A stretch of 64,000 nt of DNA from contig CM030931.1 of NCBI GenBank assembly GCA_018136815.1, positions 3,153,801 through 3,217,800 on the forward strand. Reading direction: 5' to 3'. Positions 30,601-40,637 of the stretch are shown one piece after another; position 1 is the first letter of the stretch, and each line of letters begins with the position of its first letter. Made by a program: the position numbers and the translations under genes. Below the pieces are notes generated by a model that made no database searches, was not told the DNA's origin, and saw nothing but the letters and a program-made list of their open reading frames with translations. Source of the stretch: Isochrysis galbana (Eukaryota; Haptophyta; Isochrysidales; Isochrysidaceae).

Positions 30601-30740
30601 GCACATGTCACATGTCGGCCAAGCTCTCTACATGAGGCTTTCATGCAGTTTGAGCACCTTCTAGAAACCAAAGGGTAAGATTTTATAGTGCCTAATAGAA
30701 ATGGGGCTGATCCAAGAAGCTCATGCCTCTACTCTAGGCT
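30505..30740 (+). repeat. Dispersed repeat pair with 5990-6240
   Basis: Diverged second copy of the segment at 5990-6240, sharing GGGGCTGATGCA, a GAGTCAC phrase, ACATGTCGGC and ATAGAAATGGGGCTGAT in the same order. Confidence 0.5.
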
Positions 30741-30851
30741 ATTCCATACACACAATACTAAGCACTACTGATACCTACAAAAATACTAAAAACAAAAAGC
30801 AAACAAATATATTATTTGAATCGGAAGATTCTGGGCTTCTGGGCTAACACT

Positions 30852-30915
30852 AGGGCGGTCAAACAGGGCTTTTTAAGTACTAATATGGGGGGGGGATGAC
30901 ATTTTTTGACCACTT
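30852..30915 (+). mobile_element. Small inverted-repeat element (MITE-like), copy 2
   Basis: Begins AGGGCGGTCAAAC and ends TTTTTTGACCACTT, with a G-rich run inside. It is homologous to the reverse complement of 5830-5906. It overlaps the 3' end of the minus-strand frame at 30880-31509. Confidence 0.6.
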
Positions 30916-31509
30916 TCCAAAGCCCACAACAAAACTCCCAGGGGGGCCACCTGCCGCCACGAAAATCTTCGCCAGAAAATGGTGCGATTCTCCTCCCCCC
31001 TCGCCCCTCGCCCCTCCCTTGCACACGCTCTGGGAGAGGTTGCAGCGCACCCCGCGCTTGTTGCGCAGGCAAAGGCCTTGCGAGAAGCGGGCGCACGGTT
31101 TGGGAGGGGCTTTGCCAAGTGCCTCGTGTGCCGATTTCGGGCGGGGAGCAATCTTGCGCGACTCGTTGCGCTCCCTGCGTTTGGCTGCTTCAGCGTCGCA
31201 TTCGCATTCGCAAATGCGGTGTATCGGCGAGAGGCCGAGGGCTACCTGCGGGCGCCAACCCTTGCACCCTATGGTGCTTCCGTGGATCATGAGCTTGTGG
31301 AGGGATTGGATGTTCGGGGGCATAGCGATCGGTTTGCATGCCCGGACGGCGTAGTTCACTGGCACCGTTTTGTTGTCGATGTTGAGTACGATTTTACGTG
31401 GGAAGTTGCCCGACAAGAAGGTTCCTTGCGCCGCGGAGACGTAGAGGTGCCAGCGGGTTGAGTGGGCTACTTTTGACACAAAAGTGCCCGACTCACCTTC
31501 GAGTTTCAT
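30880..31509 (-). CDS. Unrecognised reading frame ending in a MITE-like element
   Basis: Frame of 209 residues from MKLEGESGTFVSKVAHSTRW to a stop inside the element at 30852-30915. It contains CECECDAEAAKRR and a Cys-rich piece CARFSQGLCLRNKRGVRC that is weakly CCCH-like. Related minus-strand frames continue upstream to about 31780 (KIQDVAAHIVVEAEGLAQAS), where repeat R1c interrupts. This may be one older gene or element, cut at both ends by repeats. Function unknown. Confidence 0.35.
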   Translation of the reverse strand: MKLEGESGTFVSKVAHSTRWHLYVSAAQGTFLSGNFPRKIVLNIDNKTVPVNYAVRACKPIAMPPNIQSLHKLMIHGSTIGCKGWRPQVALGLSPIHRICECECDAEAAKRRERNESRKIAPRPKSAHEALGKAPPKPCARFSQGLCLRNKRGVRCNLSQSVCKGGARGEGGGESHHFLAKIFVAAGGPPGSFVVGFGKWSKNVIPPPY

Positions 31510-31513
31510 GCGC

Positions 31514-31779
31514 TCACGGTTTCCCTTCAGGAAGGTGAGGCCTTGCGACTTGCGACTCGACCGCTTTGACGAGCGCGCTCAAGGTGATTTTTGAGGCTTG
31601 AGCGAGGCCTTCCGCCTCGACCACGATATGGGCTGCGACATCTTGGATCTTGGAGCGCCTCGTAGAGGGCCTTGCGTGAGGAGGTACCTTTTTTGTTGAT
31701 CTTCTCGTCAATGGATTCAATGCGGATGCGCACGGGGAGATCTTGGGCTAGGACGCGGATGGTGGTGTGGTCCCCAGCC
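31514..31779 (-). pseudogene. Upstream piece of the same unrecognised reading frame
   Basis: Two overlapping minus-strand frames carry VRIRIESIDEKINKKG and IQDVAAHIVVEAEGLAQ with coding-like composition. They lie directly before the 30880-31509 frame and end against repeat R1c at 31780. They look like the remains of the 5' part of that gene or element; no family is recognised. Confidence 0.3.
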
Positions 31780-32262
31780 AGGTGTCGTTCCGTCAATTGT
31801 GTGACATCATTCGAATTGAGCGATCAAATGTCCACAGTTGTATCATAGATCATTTTTAAAGTTAAATTTTTAAAATATAAAATTAAATTATTTTAAAATT
31901 ATCATAGAGCATAACAACTTTTTTCTCTGCTTTCCCCCGCGCCCCGAGGGAGACGCTGTGTCAAGGCTTTTCCTCTGCGTTTCCTCTACCTCTAAGGCCG
32001 ACAACTACATAAACACACAATTTAAGAGATATTTCACACGGACCACCTGTGATGACTTGCAATCAATCTCAATCACATCGGTGCACGCCGTGCATGGGCA
32101 CGGCGCACGGCGCGATGTGCATCGGTCCCCCCGCGGATACGCCGTGCGTGCGCATGTCAACTCGCTCCCTCTGCGTACCCCCTGAGGCCCACAACTACGT
32201 AAACTAGCCGTGTAAGAGATGTTTCTTTGCGCAGCACGCGTGATGACTTGCAATCACATTGT
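31780..32262 (+). mobile_element. LTR-like dispersed repeat R1, copy c
   Basis: Starts AGGTGTCGTTCCGTCAATTG and follows the other copies through the first GC-rich block and into TGATGACTTGCAATCACATT. The sequence after that is unrelated to the other copies. Confidence 0.65.
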
Positions 32263-33570
32263 GGCACTGGGTCAGGCACCGGTTCAGGTGCGGCTTCAGG
32301 TGCGGCTTCCGGTGCGGATAAAGGTGCTCCAATCGGCTCGAGTTCGTCGAAGAAGGTCTCATCCCCGTTGCCCTTGGGTGCGACGTTTTCTGGTTGATGT
32401 GGTTCCTCTATCTGGGTTGCCTCCTCGTCTTGCTGGGTTACCTCCTCTCGCTGGGTCTGATCTGTCTGAGTCTGAGTGGGCTCGTCCTCCTCGCCTTGCG
32501 CCTAACCTGCGATTGGTTCAGGCTGTTGTTGGGTAAGCTGGCTGCCTGGCTCACTGGCTTGGTCGCACTCCGTGACGAACGGGCGACTGGAGAGGCGTGG
32601 TCGATGGGAGCGGAGTCGATGTCTTCGATCGAGTGGCGACCATCGGGAGCGCGTGAAGGGACAGAAGAGGCGAGCGGGCGCGGCGAGAGAGGGAAGCAGT
32701 GGGGCGAGCGTAGGTGTGGAGGGGGCGGGGGGAGGGAGGGAGGATGGGACACTCTCTCCCCTTCTCACGGAGGGGCTGTGTGATTGGAATAATCACCTTC
32801 AGCTGGAATTGTTGCGCGCAATCTTCGTTGACCGCTATGTGCCACGGGCCCCTTGCTGAGCGGGCCCAGAAGTCTGGCTCGGGGTCTACGCCCTCGAGTT
32901 CGAGGAGTAGCTCGACGATGGCGGCACACGCCGTCGTGTCTTGGAGGATGATGTCTCCGGTTTGGTGGAATGAGAGTTCGAAGGAGGCGTCAGAGTCTGT
33001 GATGTCGTTTTCATCGTCTGAATCTTGGTCCTGTGGGGCGTGGGCGGGGGTGACCGTGGTCAGTGTTGTGTGCGTGGGGGCATAGGGCATAGGGTGAGGG
33101 CGCATTGTTGTTGTTGTCCCCAGGGGGGGCGTGTGCGTGTGCTTCGTGCGTGTGGTGAAATGTGTCTGAGGGGGTGCCTCTGAAGCGTATGTTGCTTGCA
33201 GCAATGGGGTGTGTGTTGTGCCCATAGGGGCCTCCCGGCCGCGGGCCGCGCTGCCGGAGCAGCGCGGCCCTTGCCAGGGCGAGAGGGGCCTCTGCCATAA
33301 GGCATGCCCAGTGGAGGAGTGGCTGCTGAGGCCTGACCTTGTTGGGAAGCTGCCAGCAGCCTGCTGCTCCCCATGAGGGAGGCCAGCATGGCTGCCATGG
33401 GTGGTGTGGCCGGGGCCGCAGGCCGTGCGGCGCGACCGGAGTCGCACACACCTGTTCGGCCTCTGTGGGCGGACGCGGCCGCTTCATCAGCGGCTGCTCC
33501 ATGTGCGCTGGGGGGGCGCCCTCGGTGGGGGGCCCGAAGGAGAGGGGAGTCGTGTCGGCGCGCTCCATCG
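32263..33570 (-). mobile_element. Retroelement-like fossil region
   Basis: The minus strand holds long overlapping frames. One includes FHQTGDIILQDTTACAAIVE and, near its end, MVATRSKTSTPLPSTT, which resembles the gag-like start found beside R1 copies a and b. The stretch from 33200 to 33560 is GC-rich and repeat-like. It appears broken, with several interruptions. Family assignment is tentative. Confidence 0.35.
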
Positions 33571-33740
33571 CGTCTAAGTATTATCTTAGTTGCACAAGCC
33601 CAGAGCCTTCGGCTACCCTCATTATGGCCCAGAATGCTCGCTCGAAGGCCGCCCCCGACCTTCTGAGATCTGAGATCTGAGAACTACGCTCGATCGAGAC
33701 CCCCTAGGGTTCTACATAGGGTTCCACGTAGGGTTCCACC

Positions 33741-33762
33741 AAGACAACAAGAAAACTCTGAC
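33741..33762 (+). promoter_or_regulatory. Recurrent motif upstream of the kinesin-like gene
   Basis: Contains ACAACAAGAAAACTCTGAC, identical over 19 bases to 14661-14679. It lies about 260 bases before the start codon and in the gene's direction. A triple repeat of GGGTTC(C/T)AC(A/G)TA lies just upstream. Confidence 0.5.
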
Positions 33763-33823
33763 AGCAGCTCTATTCCACCGACTTGTCCATGAGGTCTTAG
33801 AGCGCGGCGTACGCGCCTGGCGG

Positions 33824-33966
33824 CGAGAGAGAGGGTCGGTGGCAAAGGGAGAAAGGTCGAGATAGAGATAGGTGGAGGGAGGGAGAGGAGGGGAGGGAGG
33901 GTAAGCAGGAGGGGAGGGGGGGGGGCGGGGGGGGGGGGGGGCGGGCGGGGGCAGGAAGGGGGGGGG
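33824..33966. repeat. Purine-rich G tract upstream of the kinesin-like gene
   Basis: GA- and G-rich sequence with long G-runs ends about 55 bases before the start codon at 34022. Confidence 0.8.
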
Positions 33967-34021
33967 GCGGGGGAGATAGACAGGTAGGCAGGTAGACAGA
34001 GAGAAGGCCGCACGCCGCCAG

Positions 34022-36197
34022 ATGCCGCCGGCTGCGCGGCGGCGGGATGAGTCGGGCAGCGGCTACGGCTACGCGTGTGCGGTCGCGATCCGGTGTGCGG
34101 AGCCAGAGCCCGACCAGCCGCGGCTGATCCACGCGTCGGAGGGAGACGGACGCGTGCGCATCAGCCGGGCTGAAGAGACGATCTTCTCCTCTACCTTTGA
34201 TGTGGTGCTCAACGAGGCCTCCGGACCGGAGAAGGCTTACGACGCAGTCTCTGCCGCAGTGCAGCAGGCTTCCGATGGGAGAGTTGGGTGCGTCGTGTGC
34301 TGTGGCACGCTTGAATCGGGAAAGGCAGCCGTGATGAATGGGGTGCCCAGCTGGTCGCTCAATGGCGAACTGAGCGGGCCGAATGTGTCCCAGAGAGTCG
34401 AAGATCTTGCTTCGCTTGCCATCTCACCGCGGGCGCTCTGCGAGATGACTCGCAAGTGTACTGCTCAAGGTGNNNNNNNNNNNNNNNNNNNNNNNNNNNN
34501 NNNNNNNNNNNNNNNNNNNNNNNNNNNNNNNNNNNNNNNNNNNNNNNNNNNNNNNNNNNNNNNNNNNNNNNNCCACGCTGCAGCTATCAGCCGTGCAATT
34601 TTACTTTGAGCAGCCCTTCGACCTGCTGCCATCTTCATTGAACGGGGGGCAGTCAGCCGATGTAGTGGACGCTTCGGCCACATCGCTCGATGGCGCCACT
34701 CCTGTCCAGGTGAAGGGCGAGGTGCACGCTGTTTGCCTGCTCGCTCAGGCGCAGCGTGGGCGAGTACAGGTGGCGGAGCCTGGCACGGCCCACGTTGTGG
34801 TGCAACTGTCCTCCAGCACTGGGGGGCGGCTTGTTCTCATTGAGCTCGCGCGAATGGATGCGATAAGTGTGCTTGACCACTCCACGAGTGCCAATGCTTC
34901 TCTCCATGCCTCTTTGAAGCTGCTCATCAAGCCGATCGCAGATACGAGTGTCGACGTACACCTGCTCTTGCCAAAGTTGCTGCGCGGCATCATGCGCGAC
35001 AAGCAAGGGTCACGGCTCGCGCTGCTGTGTTGCGTTGGCCACGGGTCACCGACTGCCGAGGCCGCAACCCTCCGCTTCGCCCAGCAAGTGAAGTCTTCCA
35101 AGAGAATCAAGTCTACCGAGCCCGATGCGGCCAAGATGGTGGAAACACTGCAGGCACTCGTGGAGCAGGAGCAAGGGCTAGCGCTGGACGAACCCGCAAT
35201 TGAAGCGAAGATACGAGAAGCTTTGGGCGATGAGGAGAGCCTGAAGGCCGAGATCTTGTCGATGCACGAGACTCGCGAAGGTCTCTTACTTCAATTGGCA
35301 GCACTGGAACGCACGAACATAGCAGGTGAGAGTGCCGAGGACGCCGCGGAGATGCGCGACCATGCGGAGATTGTAGCCCTCACTGCCGAATTGGAGAAGA
35401 CCAAGAATGAGGTCGCTGAGCTCCAGCGCGAGCTGCGAGCTAAGAAGTCAAGTGGCCCTTCAATCCCCACTATTTCTCGCAAGCATGGCGCAACAAGCGA
35501 GGCGGAGTTGCAACGACAATTGGAGGAGTATGATAAAGCGGTCAACTCTGCTTGGGAGGCGATGCAGCGTGCACAGGACGAGCTGGAGGTGATCGAGAAG
35601 CGGTGTGAGCGCTCACAGGCGCACGCTGAAAGAAAGGCCATTGAGCACGAAGAGCTCGAGTCCACGTTGCTTGACATCGCCAACGACCTTGAAGATTTGG
35701 CGCGTAAGTACCGGCAAGGCGGTGAAGCTGAGCTTGCAGTGCCCTTGTACACGTCTGCCCTCAAGATCATCGAAAAGAGCCTGGGTGAAGATCACCCGCA
35801 GGTGAATAATTCAGCGGCGGCTGTGCAACATCGCTCACACGCGGCCGCATTCACACACGTCGACCAACCCCCCCTCCCCCCCATTCAGGTTGCATCAAAT
35901 CTCGTCAATTTGGGGAACGCATACTGTGACCAACAGCTGCATGCGGAGGCAGTCCCGGTGTATCTCCGGGCGATGCAGATCGACCAAGAAGCACTTGGCG
36001 AGGATCATCCTGAAGTCGCTATGGACATGTCGAATCTGGCGATCGCGTACCGAGCCCTCGGTCGGGGGGACATTGCCCGGCCGCTGTTTGAAAGAGCGCA
36101 CGGGATCATGCTCCATGCACTCGGTCCTGATCATCCCAAGACCCAAGCCGTCCATCGTAACCTTAATCAGGACGGACTTGCAGTGCTCGAATCGTAG
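34022..36197 (+). CDS. Kinesin-like protein with degenerate motor and C-terminal TPRs
   Basis: Motor-like N-terminal part, long coiled coil, then tetratricopeptide repeats. The P-loop position reads GTLESGKAAVM where kinesins have GQTGSGKTYTM. The LVDLAGSE position reads LIELARMD. The end of the motor is still clear: LPKLLRGIMRDKQGS, LALLCCVGHGS, EAATLRFAQQVKSSK. A coiled coil runs through ELEKTKNEVAELQRELRAKK. Then come kinesin-light-chain-type TPRs (LYTSALKIIEKSLGEDHPQ, VASNLVNLGNAYCDQQLHAE, YLRAMQIDQEALGEDHPEVA). An 87-base intron (35802-35888) is in frame and stop-free. A 100-N gap (34473-34572) sits in the motor; the frame differs on its two sides, so an intron or a wrong gap length is likely. 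ATP hydrolysis is doubtful; a cargo or scaffold role is inferred. Confidence 0.75.
34473..34572. other. Assembly gap of 100 N
   Basis: Exactly 100 N bases, the conventional size for a gap of unknown length. It falls inside the motor region of the kinesin-like gene. Confidence 1.
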
Positions 36198-37645
36198 CTT
36201 CCTCAACCACGCCGAATGCCTACGAAAATCAGAAAATTGATGTATTCCTCGCACTCCAAGCTCTACCCGTCCAAATAACAAGGGAATAGCTAGAGTGCAA
36301 TGGCGTTGTGCAAGAAGCTTCAAGTCCATCTCACTCCTCGAAGCTGTGATGAGGACAAGCTACAAGTGCATCTCACTCCTCGAAGATGCGATGAGAATCG
36401 AGACCAGCATACATTTCTAAGGTGAGGGATTCGGATTCAGATGCGCGTGAGGAGCCGAGAGCATGGCGTCCGGGCCGTGCCTGTTTTCTGCTTGCTTGAT
36501 GTATCGCGTGTTTGATCTGTTCTTTGCTGGGTTTTTGCATCTTGGACAATGTTGGCCATGCGCCGACAAGCAACGAGTCTTTCAACGACGAGAATGATAA
36601 CCTTACTCGTATTCGCAATAACCTTACTCGTAATCGCACAAGCTAGGGCTCTCCGTTGTCCGGGTGGACTAGAACGCCTTAAGAATTGTTGTGGTTAGAG
36701 GGAGAGCCGCCCTTAGGTTTCTCCCAAGGGAGCCTCTCTTCTTTGCTCTTCCTCCCTTCATGTGTTTTGTTTTTTCCTTTTTGCTCTTCGGGCGTGCACT
36801 CCCTCCGTCCGGTCGGGATCCTCCGATCTCGACCTCCTTCGCCCCGTGTGTTAAGATAGGGGTGATCGCTCTCGATCCCCCTCCCTTGTTTTCTCATGTG
36901 CGCGCCCCCCTTTCTTTCCTTGCGCGCACCCCCCGTGTGTTTCCCGCGTTTTCTCTTTTCCCAGAGTTTCGAGTTTCCGGCGTTGGCGCGTGCAGTGTCG
37001 CTTGCGCCTGTGAAGGGCACGAAGAAGAAGGCAGATGCGGGCTCGCGGGCTCGCACATGGGCGCAAGCCAGGCAGGGAGAAGGGGGCGGCGGGCATTGGG
37101 CGATGGCTCACCTTGGCGCATGGCCATGCGCCGTGGGGGTCTTTATCGTTGAGGGTCTCAAGAGGACCCCTTTTGAACATAATAAACCAGTGATGGTGCA
37201 TCAGTACTGACGTCAGTTTTTTACATAGTCATCGGTGTCAGTTCACCTCCAGCTGACAACTGATGTCAGTTGTCAGTTGTCAGCAGCTTGGAGCGGGAAG
37301 AAAAACAAAACACGCAGTCCTCTTTACTTTCTACAGCCAAAGAAAAAATATGCAAAACAAGCAAAACTGGGGTTCGAAGCCGTGTCCAGCATCACACACG
37401 TCACGCACCTAGAAACCTGAGCCGCTAGGGACCCGTTATCGGGCGTGATACGGCCTTTTTGTGGTACTCAGATTCAGATTTGCAGAAAAGACACAGGTCA
37501 CTGATGTCAGCTGATATTCTGCTCGCTCAGAGCCTTTGAGGTGATGTCAGCTGATGGCTGATGGACCTCATCAGCTGACATCAGCTACTGATGTCAGTGT
37601 TAGCTCGAAGCCAAGCTGCGGCTTTGATTTCCACAATGGAGACAT
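36198..37645. other. Intergenic with CTGATGTCAG-type palindrome cluster
   Basis: A short tandem duplication with CATCTCACTCCTCGAAG lies at about 36320-36390, and a repeat of AATAACCTTACTCGTA near 36595-36635. Between 37200 and 37600 are many variants of TGATGTCAG and its complement, including the perfect palindrome ACTGACGTCAGT (37206-37217). No gene is recognised. Confidence 0.55.
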
Positions 37646-37647
37646 CT

Positions 37648-38274
37648 GGCCAGGATTTACACCTCCCCTCTCATCACGTCGAGGGACTTCTACTTACATT
37701 ACCAACACATCGCACACCGCCGTATAGCGACCCACAACCGTTTCCCGGGACGCGACCCTACCTGCCGCTTCTGTAACTTGTACGATGAATCCTCCACTCA
37801 CCTCGGGACTTGCCCGGCCCTAGACGATATCTTCGACACCATTAACGAGCTCACTGATCACCGCCCTACAAGACCCGTCACAACCCCCACAGATCAGACC
37901 GTAGATAGACTATTCATACTACCCAGCTCCCCAGGAACCCACTCTAGAGAAATCTTGTACCTATTGGCATGGAGATATATATTAACCGACTTCTACAGGG
38001 TACACTTCGACAATATCAAATTTGACAGCAAACAAGTCATAAGAAGAATGATCGCGAGATTCATCGCGCTGGTGAAAGCGGCACATTACGGGAACTCCAC
38101 CGACGCCTCTAGAAGAGCCCAGGCAGACATGGGCGGGCAGTGGGAGGCGGAGGTGAGGCGAGGCGGAGGTGAGGCGAGCGGCGCAAGGAATGGCGAGGGA
38201 AGGCAGGCTGACCGCGCTCGTCCCCGCAGAGGTGAGCCATGCTCATCCCATGGGTCAGAGCGGGCTGATGAGTG
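37648..38274 (+). mobile_element. LINE 3' fragment (zinc-knuckle C-terminus)
   Basis: The reading frame gives SRDFYLHYQHIAHRRIATHN, then RFPGRDPTCRFCNLYDESST and HLGTCPAL. This is the CxxC..H..C finger that follows reverse transcriptase in many non-LTR retrotransposons (pattern C.FC....E...H....C). A further conserved-looking stretch (SREILYLLAWRYILTDFYRV) continues to about 38105; the tail is repeat-like. Only the 3' end of the element is present, with no reverse transcriptase domain upstream, as expected for a 5'-truncated LINE copy. Confidence 0.7.
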
Positions 38275-40637
38275 AGACGGGCATATGCACCATGCGCATG
38301 CGCATGTGCGGGCTTGTGCGCGGTGCGATGGCCGGCGGGGTGTGTGGCGAGGGCGTGCGGGTGAGTGAGGGATGTCTTCAAACTGTCGAATCAAGCGCGC
38401 GCTTGATCGTGGCAAGTCTCAGCGGGGCTAGGGCATGAGTGAAGAGAAGTCTTGAGAGAGCGGGGGAAAGGGCGCGCTACATCGCGACGACGACCCACGA
38501 GACACCACCCCACATCACTCACTCACCAACAAGAAAACTCCGAAAACTAACGCGACATCGCACAAACAAATCAATGAAACGAGTAAGGACAAACGAACAA
38601 ATGCGGCGTGCAATGCGGTGGAGCTTCGAGGCACCTCATTGGCAAAAACAAAACTCACTCAATTTTCTCACACACTACACATTGATAGAAGCACCGCATC
38701 CGCCTAGAGTATATAAAATACTCTGGATGCGACATGGTGGAGGCGGTGGGTTGAACCACTATGCCACGCGAGAGTTTACGTAGCCATAGGGCCGATGGGA
38801 AATGCTGAGAACCACCCTATATACTCTGGGTTTTTCTCTCTTCTTTTTTCACTCTTCTTCTTCTTTCTTCCTCTGTTCTCGGACAAAAAATTCCGTCCTA
38901 GAAACTAGGACCACGTCCTAGAAAATTCTTGGATTTCTAGGACTCTGCCGATCATGCCTCCATTATAGCCTATGGTGAGCTTATGAGACATCCCATCACC
39001 TGAAGCAAACCATCTCCACATCCCATTCAACCTTAGCTCTCCCCATGACCAACTTTGCGGATCTTGTCTTTGCTTACTTTTGCTACCACATTCAGCATGC
39101 GGTGCTGCACTCGGGCGTCCGCTCGCACAGAGGAGTTTTATTTTAGACCTTTTGGAGCAGTAGCCTAGCGGATTGGACACTTAGATGACAAAACCAAGCT
39201 TGGTGGTCACTGAAGGTCTCAAAGAGGGCAGTCAAAGCAACATTTCATCTCCTGGGGACCATGGGTAGAAGAGCTCCCCATTGGGTGGTATCAGCCGTTT
39301 CTCCCGTTTCTAGGACAAGCAGTAATTCCGACCAGGTGACCCGTAAACGCGTCACAAAACTTGGTGTTGCTGAGGGAATGGTGCCTAGGTACACCTGGAA
39401 CATTTAATGAGGACATGCATGTGGTAACTCAATAGCCAAGGTTTGGGACAAAATATCATGGTATGCTCATGCTCTCACCTAGCAAAGTCCGTCCTAGTTT
39501 CTAGGACTGGTCCTAGAAAGCTGGGTACCTTTATCCGTTCTTTTTATTGTTTTTACTGTATTTCTTTACTGTTATTTCTTTTTGCCTCTGAGACATCGCG
39601 AATGCGACAGAACGAGGGGGGGAGCGGAAAGGTGAGTGAGGGTGGGGCAAGGGCGTTGTCTGAGAGAACCCGCGCGGAAAGGGCGGAAGGGGGCGATAGA
39701 AGTAGGCCTATTCGAGAAATTTTTTTTCAAGATTACCCGAAAGGAGGAAACCTGGAATCTAGACCTGACAAACAGGCTAGCAGAAGGAACGAAACGAGAA
39801 GCCCGAATTCTAGGTCGCTAGGGACGAACCCTACCGACCTAGATGTGCCTGAGCTTCACCGTGTGGCCGCACGGCGAAGGACCTGGAGATAAGAACCTGG
39901 AAATCGCATCATCTAGGATGAATGCGACATTCCGTCGCGGCGGGGGTGGCGGCAGGCAGGAGAGGAGGGGAGCGGGGCGCGCTCCATGACCCTATCTTTT
40001 TAAAGATAGTTGAGTTGGGATAGCTCTATCTCTTAAACTGTAAACTGCGGCCTGAATTTGAAGCACCTTTTAAGGTGCTTCGCAACGATAGCTGTAGCTG
40101 AGTGCTGTGAGCTCCACATATTTAGTTATTTGTTAAATCGAGATTCATTCCATACATTGTAAACGCACCCTGCGACTCTCGAGGCAACTGCAACATGCAG
40201 CCACCTTGAAAGGTGTAAGGTGCGTCGCCGCTTAAGAGATATAGGCTTGGTGGGGTGGTGATCAGCTTGTGATTGTAGATTGTAGGATAGGAGTGTAAAG
40301 GCCATCCACCACAACAGCTAGACGCTTACGGCCTAAAGTGGTGCTAATAGTGCACGCAGGAACGAACGCTTCATTTTCTCGAGCATCTTCAACACAAACA
40401 ATTTGGAACTGGGTAATGAGATGTGGTGTTTATTGTGGATCAACAAGAGCAGAGTAGAGCGCCGTATCTTTGGCCGAGCGGACCCAGCTGTGCCAAAGCT
40501 TAAGGAAATTGAATATGAAATTCGAAGCGATGAAAGAACACATATCCTCGCGAGGGCAACTAGCGCTGCACGTTCCGCTTACTAAACGAAGGACCCATGC
40601 GCCTCTGGGCCCGAGACGCACATCTTCGCTTCCCATA
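38275..40637. other. Intergenic with several hairpins
   Basis: Hairpins include 38695-38731 (arms CGCATCC/GGATGCG and AGAGTAT/ATACTCT around TATAAA). A pair of similar blocks (CCGTCCTAGAAACTAGGAC at about 38895 and CCGTCCTAGTTTCTAGGAC at about 39487) may bracket a 600-base element. Further hairpins are CTATCTTTTTAAAGATAG (39992-40009) and a 10-base-arm hairpin GAAGCACCTT/AAGGTGCTTC (40060-40081). The motif CAACAAGAAAACTCCGA lies near 38527. No gene is recognised. Confidence 0.5.

Noticed and set aside
37371-37400. GGGGTTCGAAGCC, resembling a tRNA T-loop
   Set aside because: No acceptor, D or anticodon stems can be drawn around it.
39150-39220. TAGCCTAGCGGATTGGACAC, tRNA D-arm-like
   Set aside because: No complete cloverleaf could be formed.
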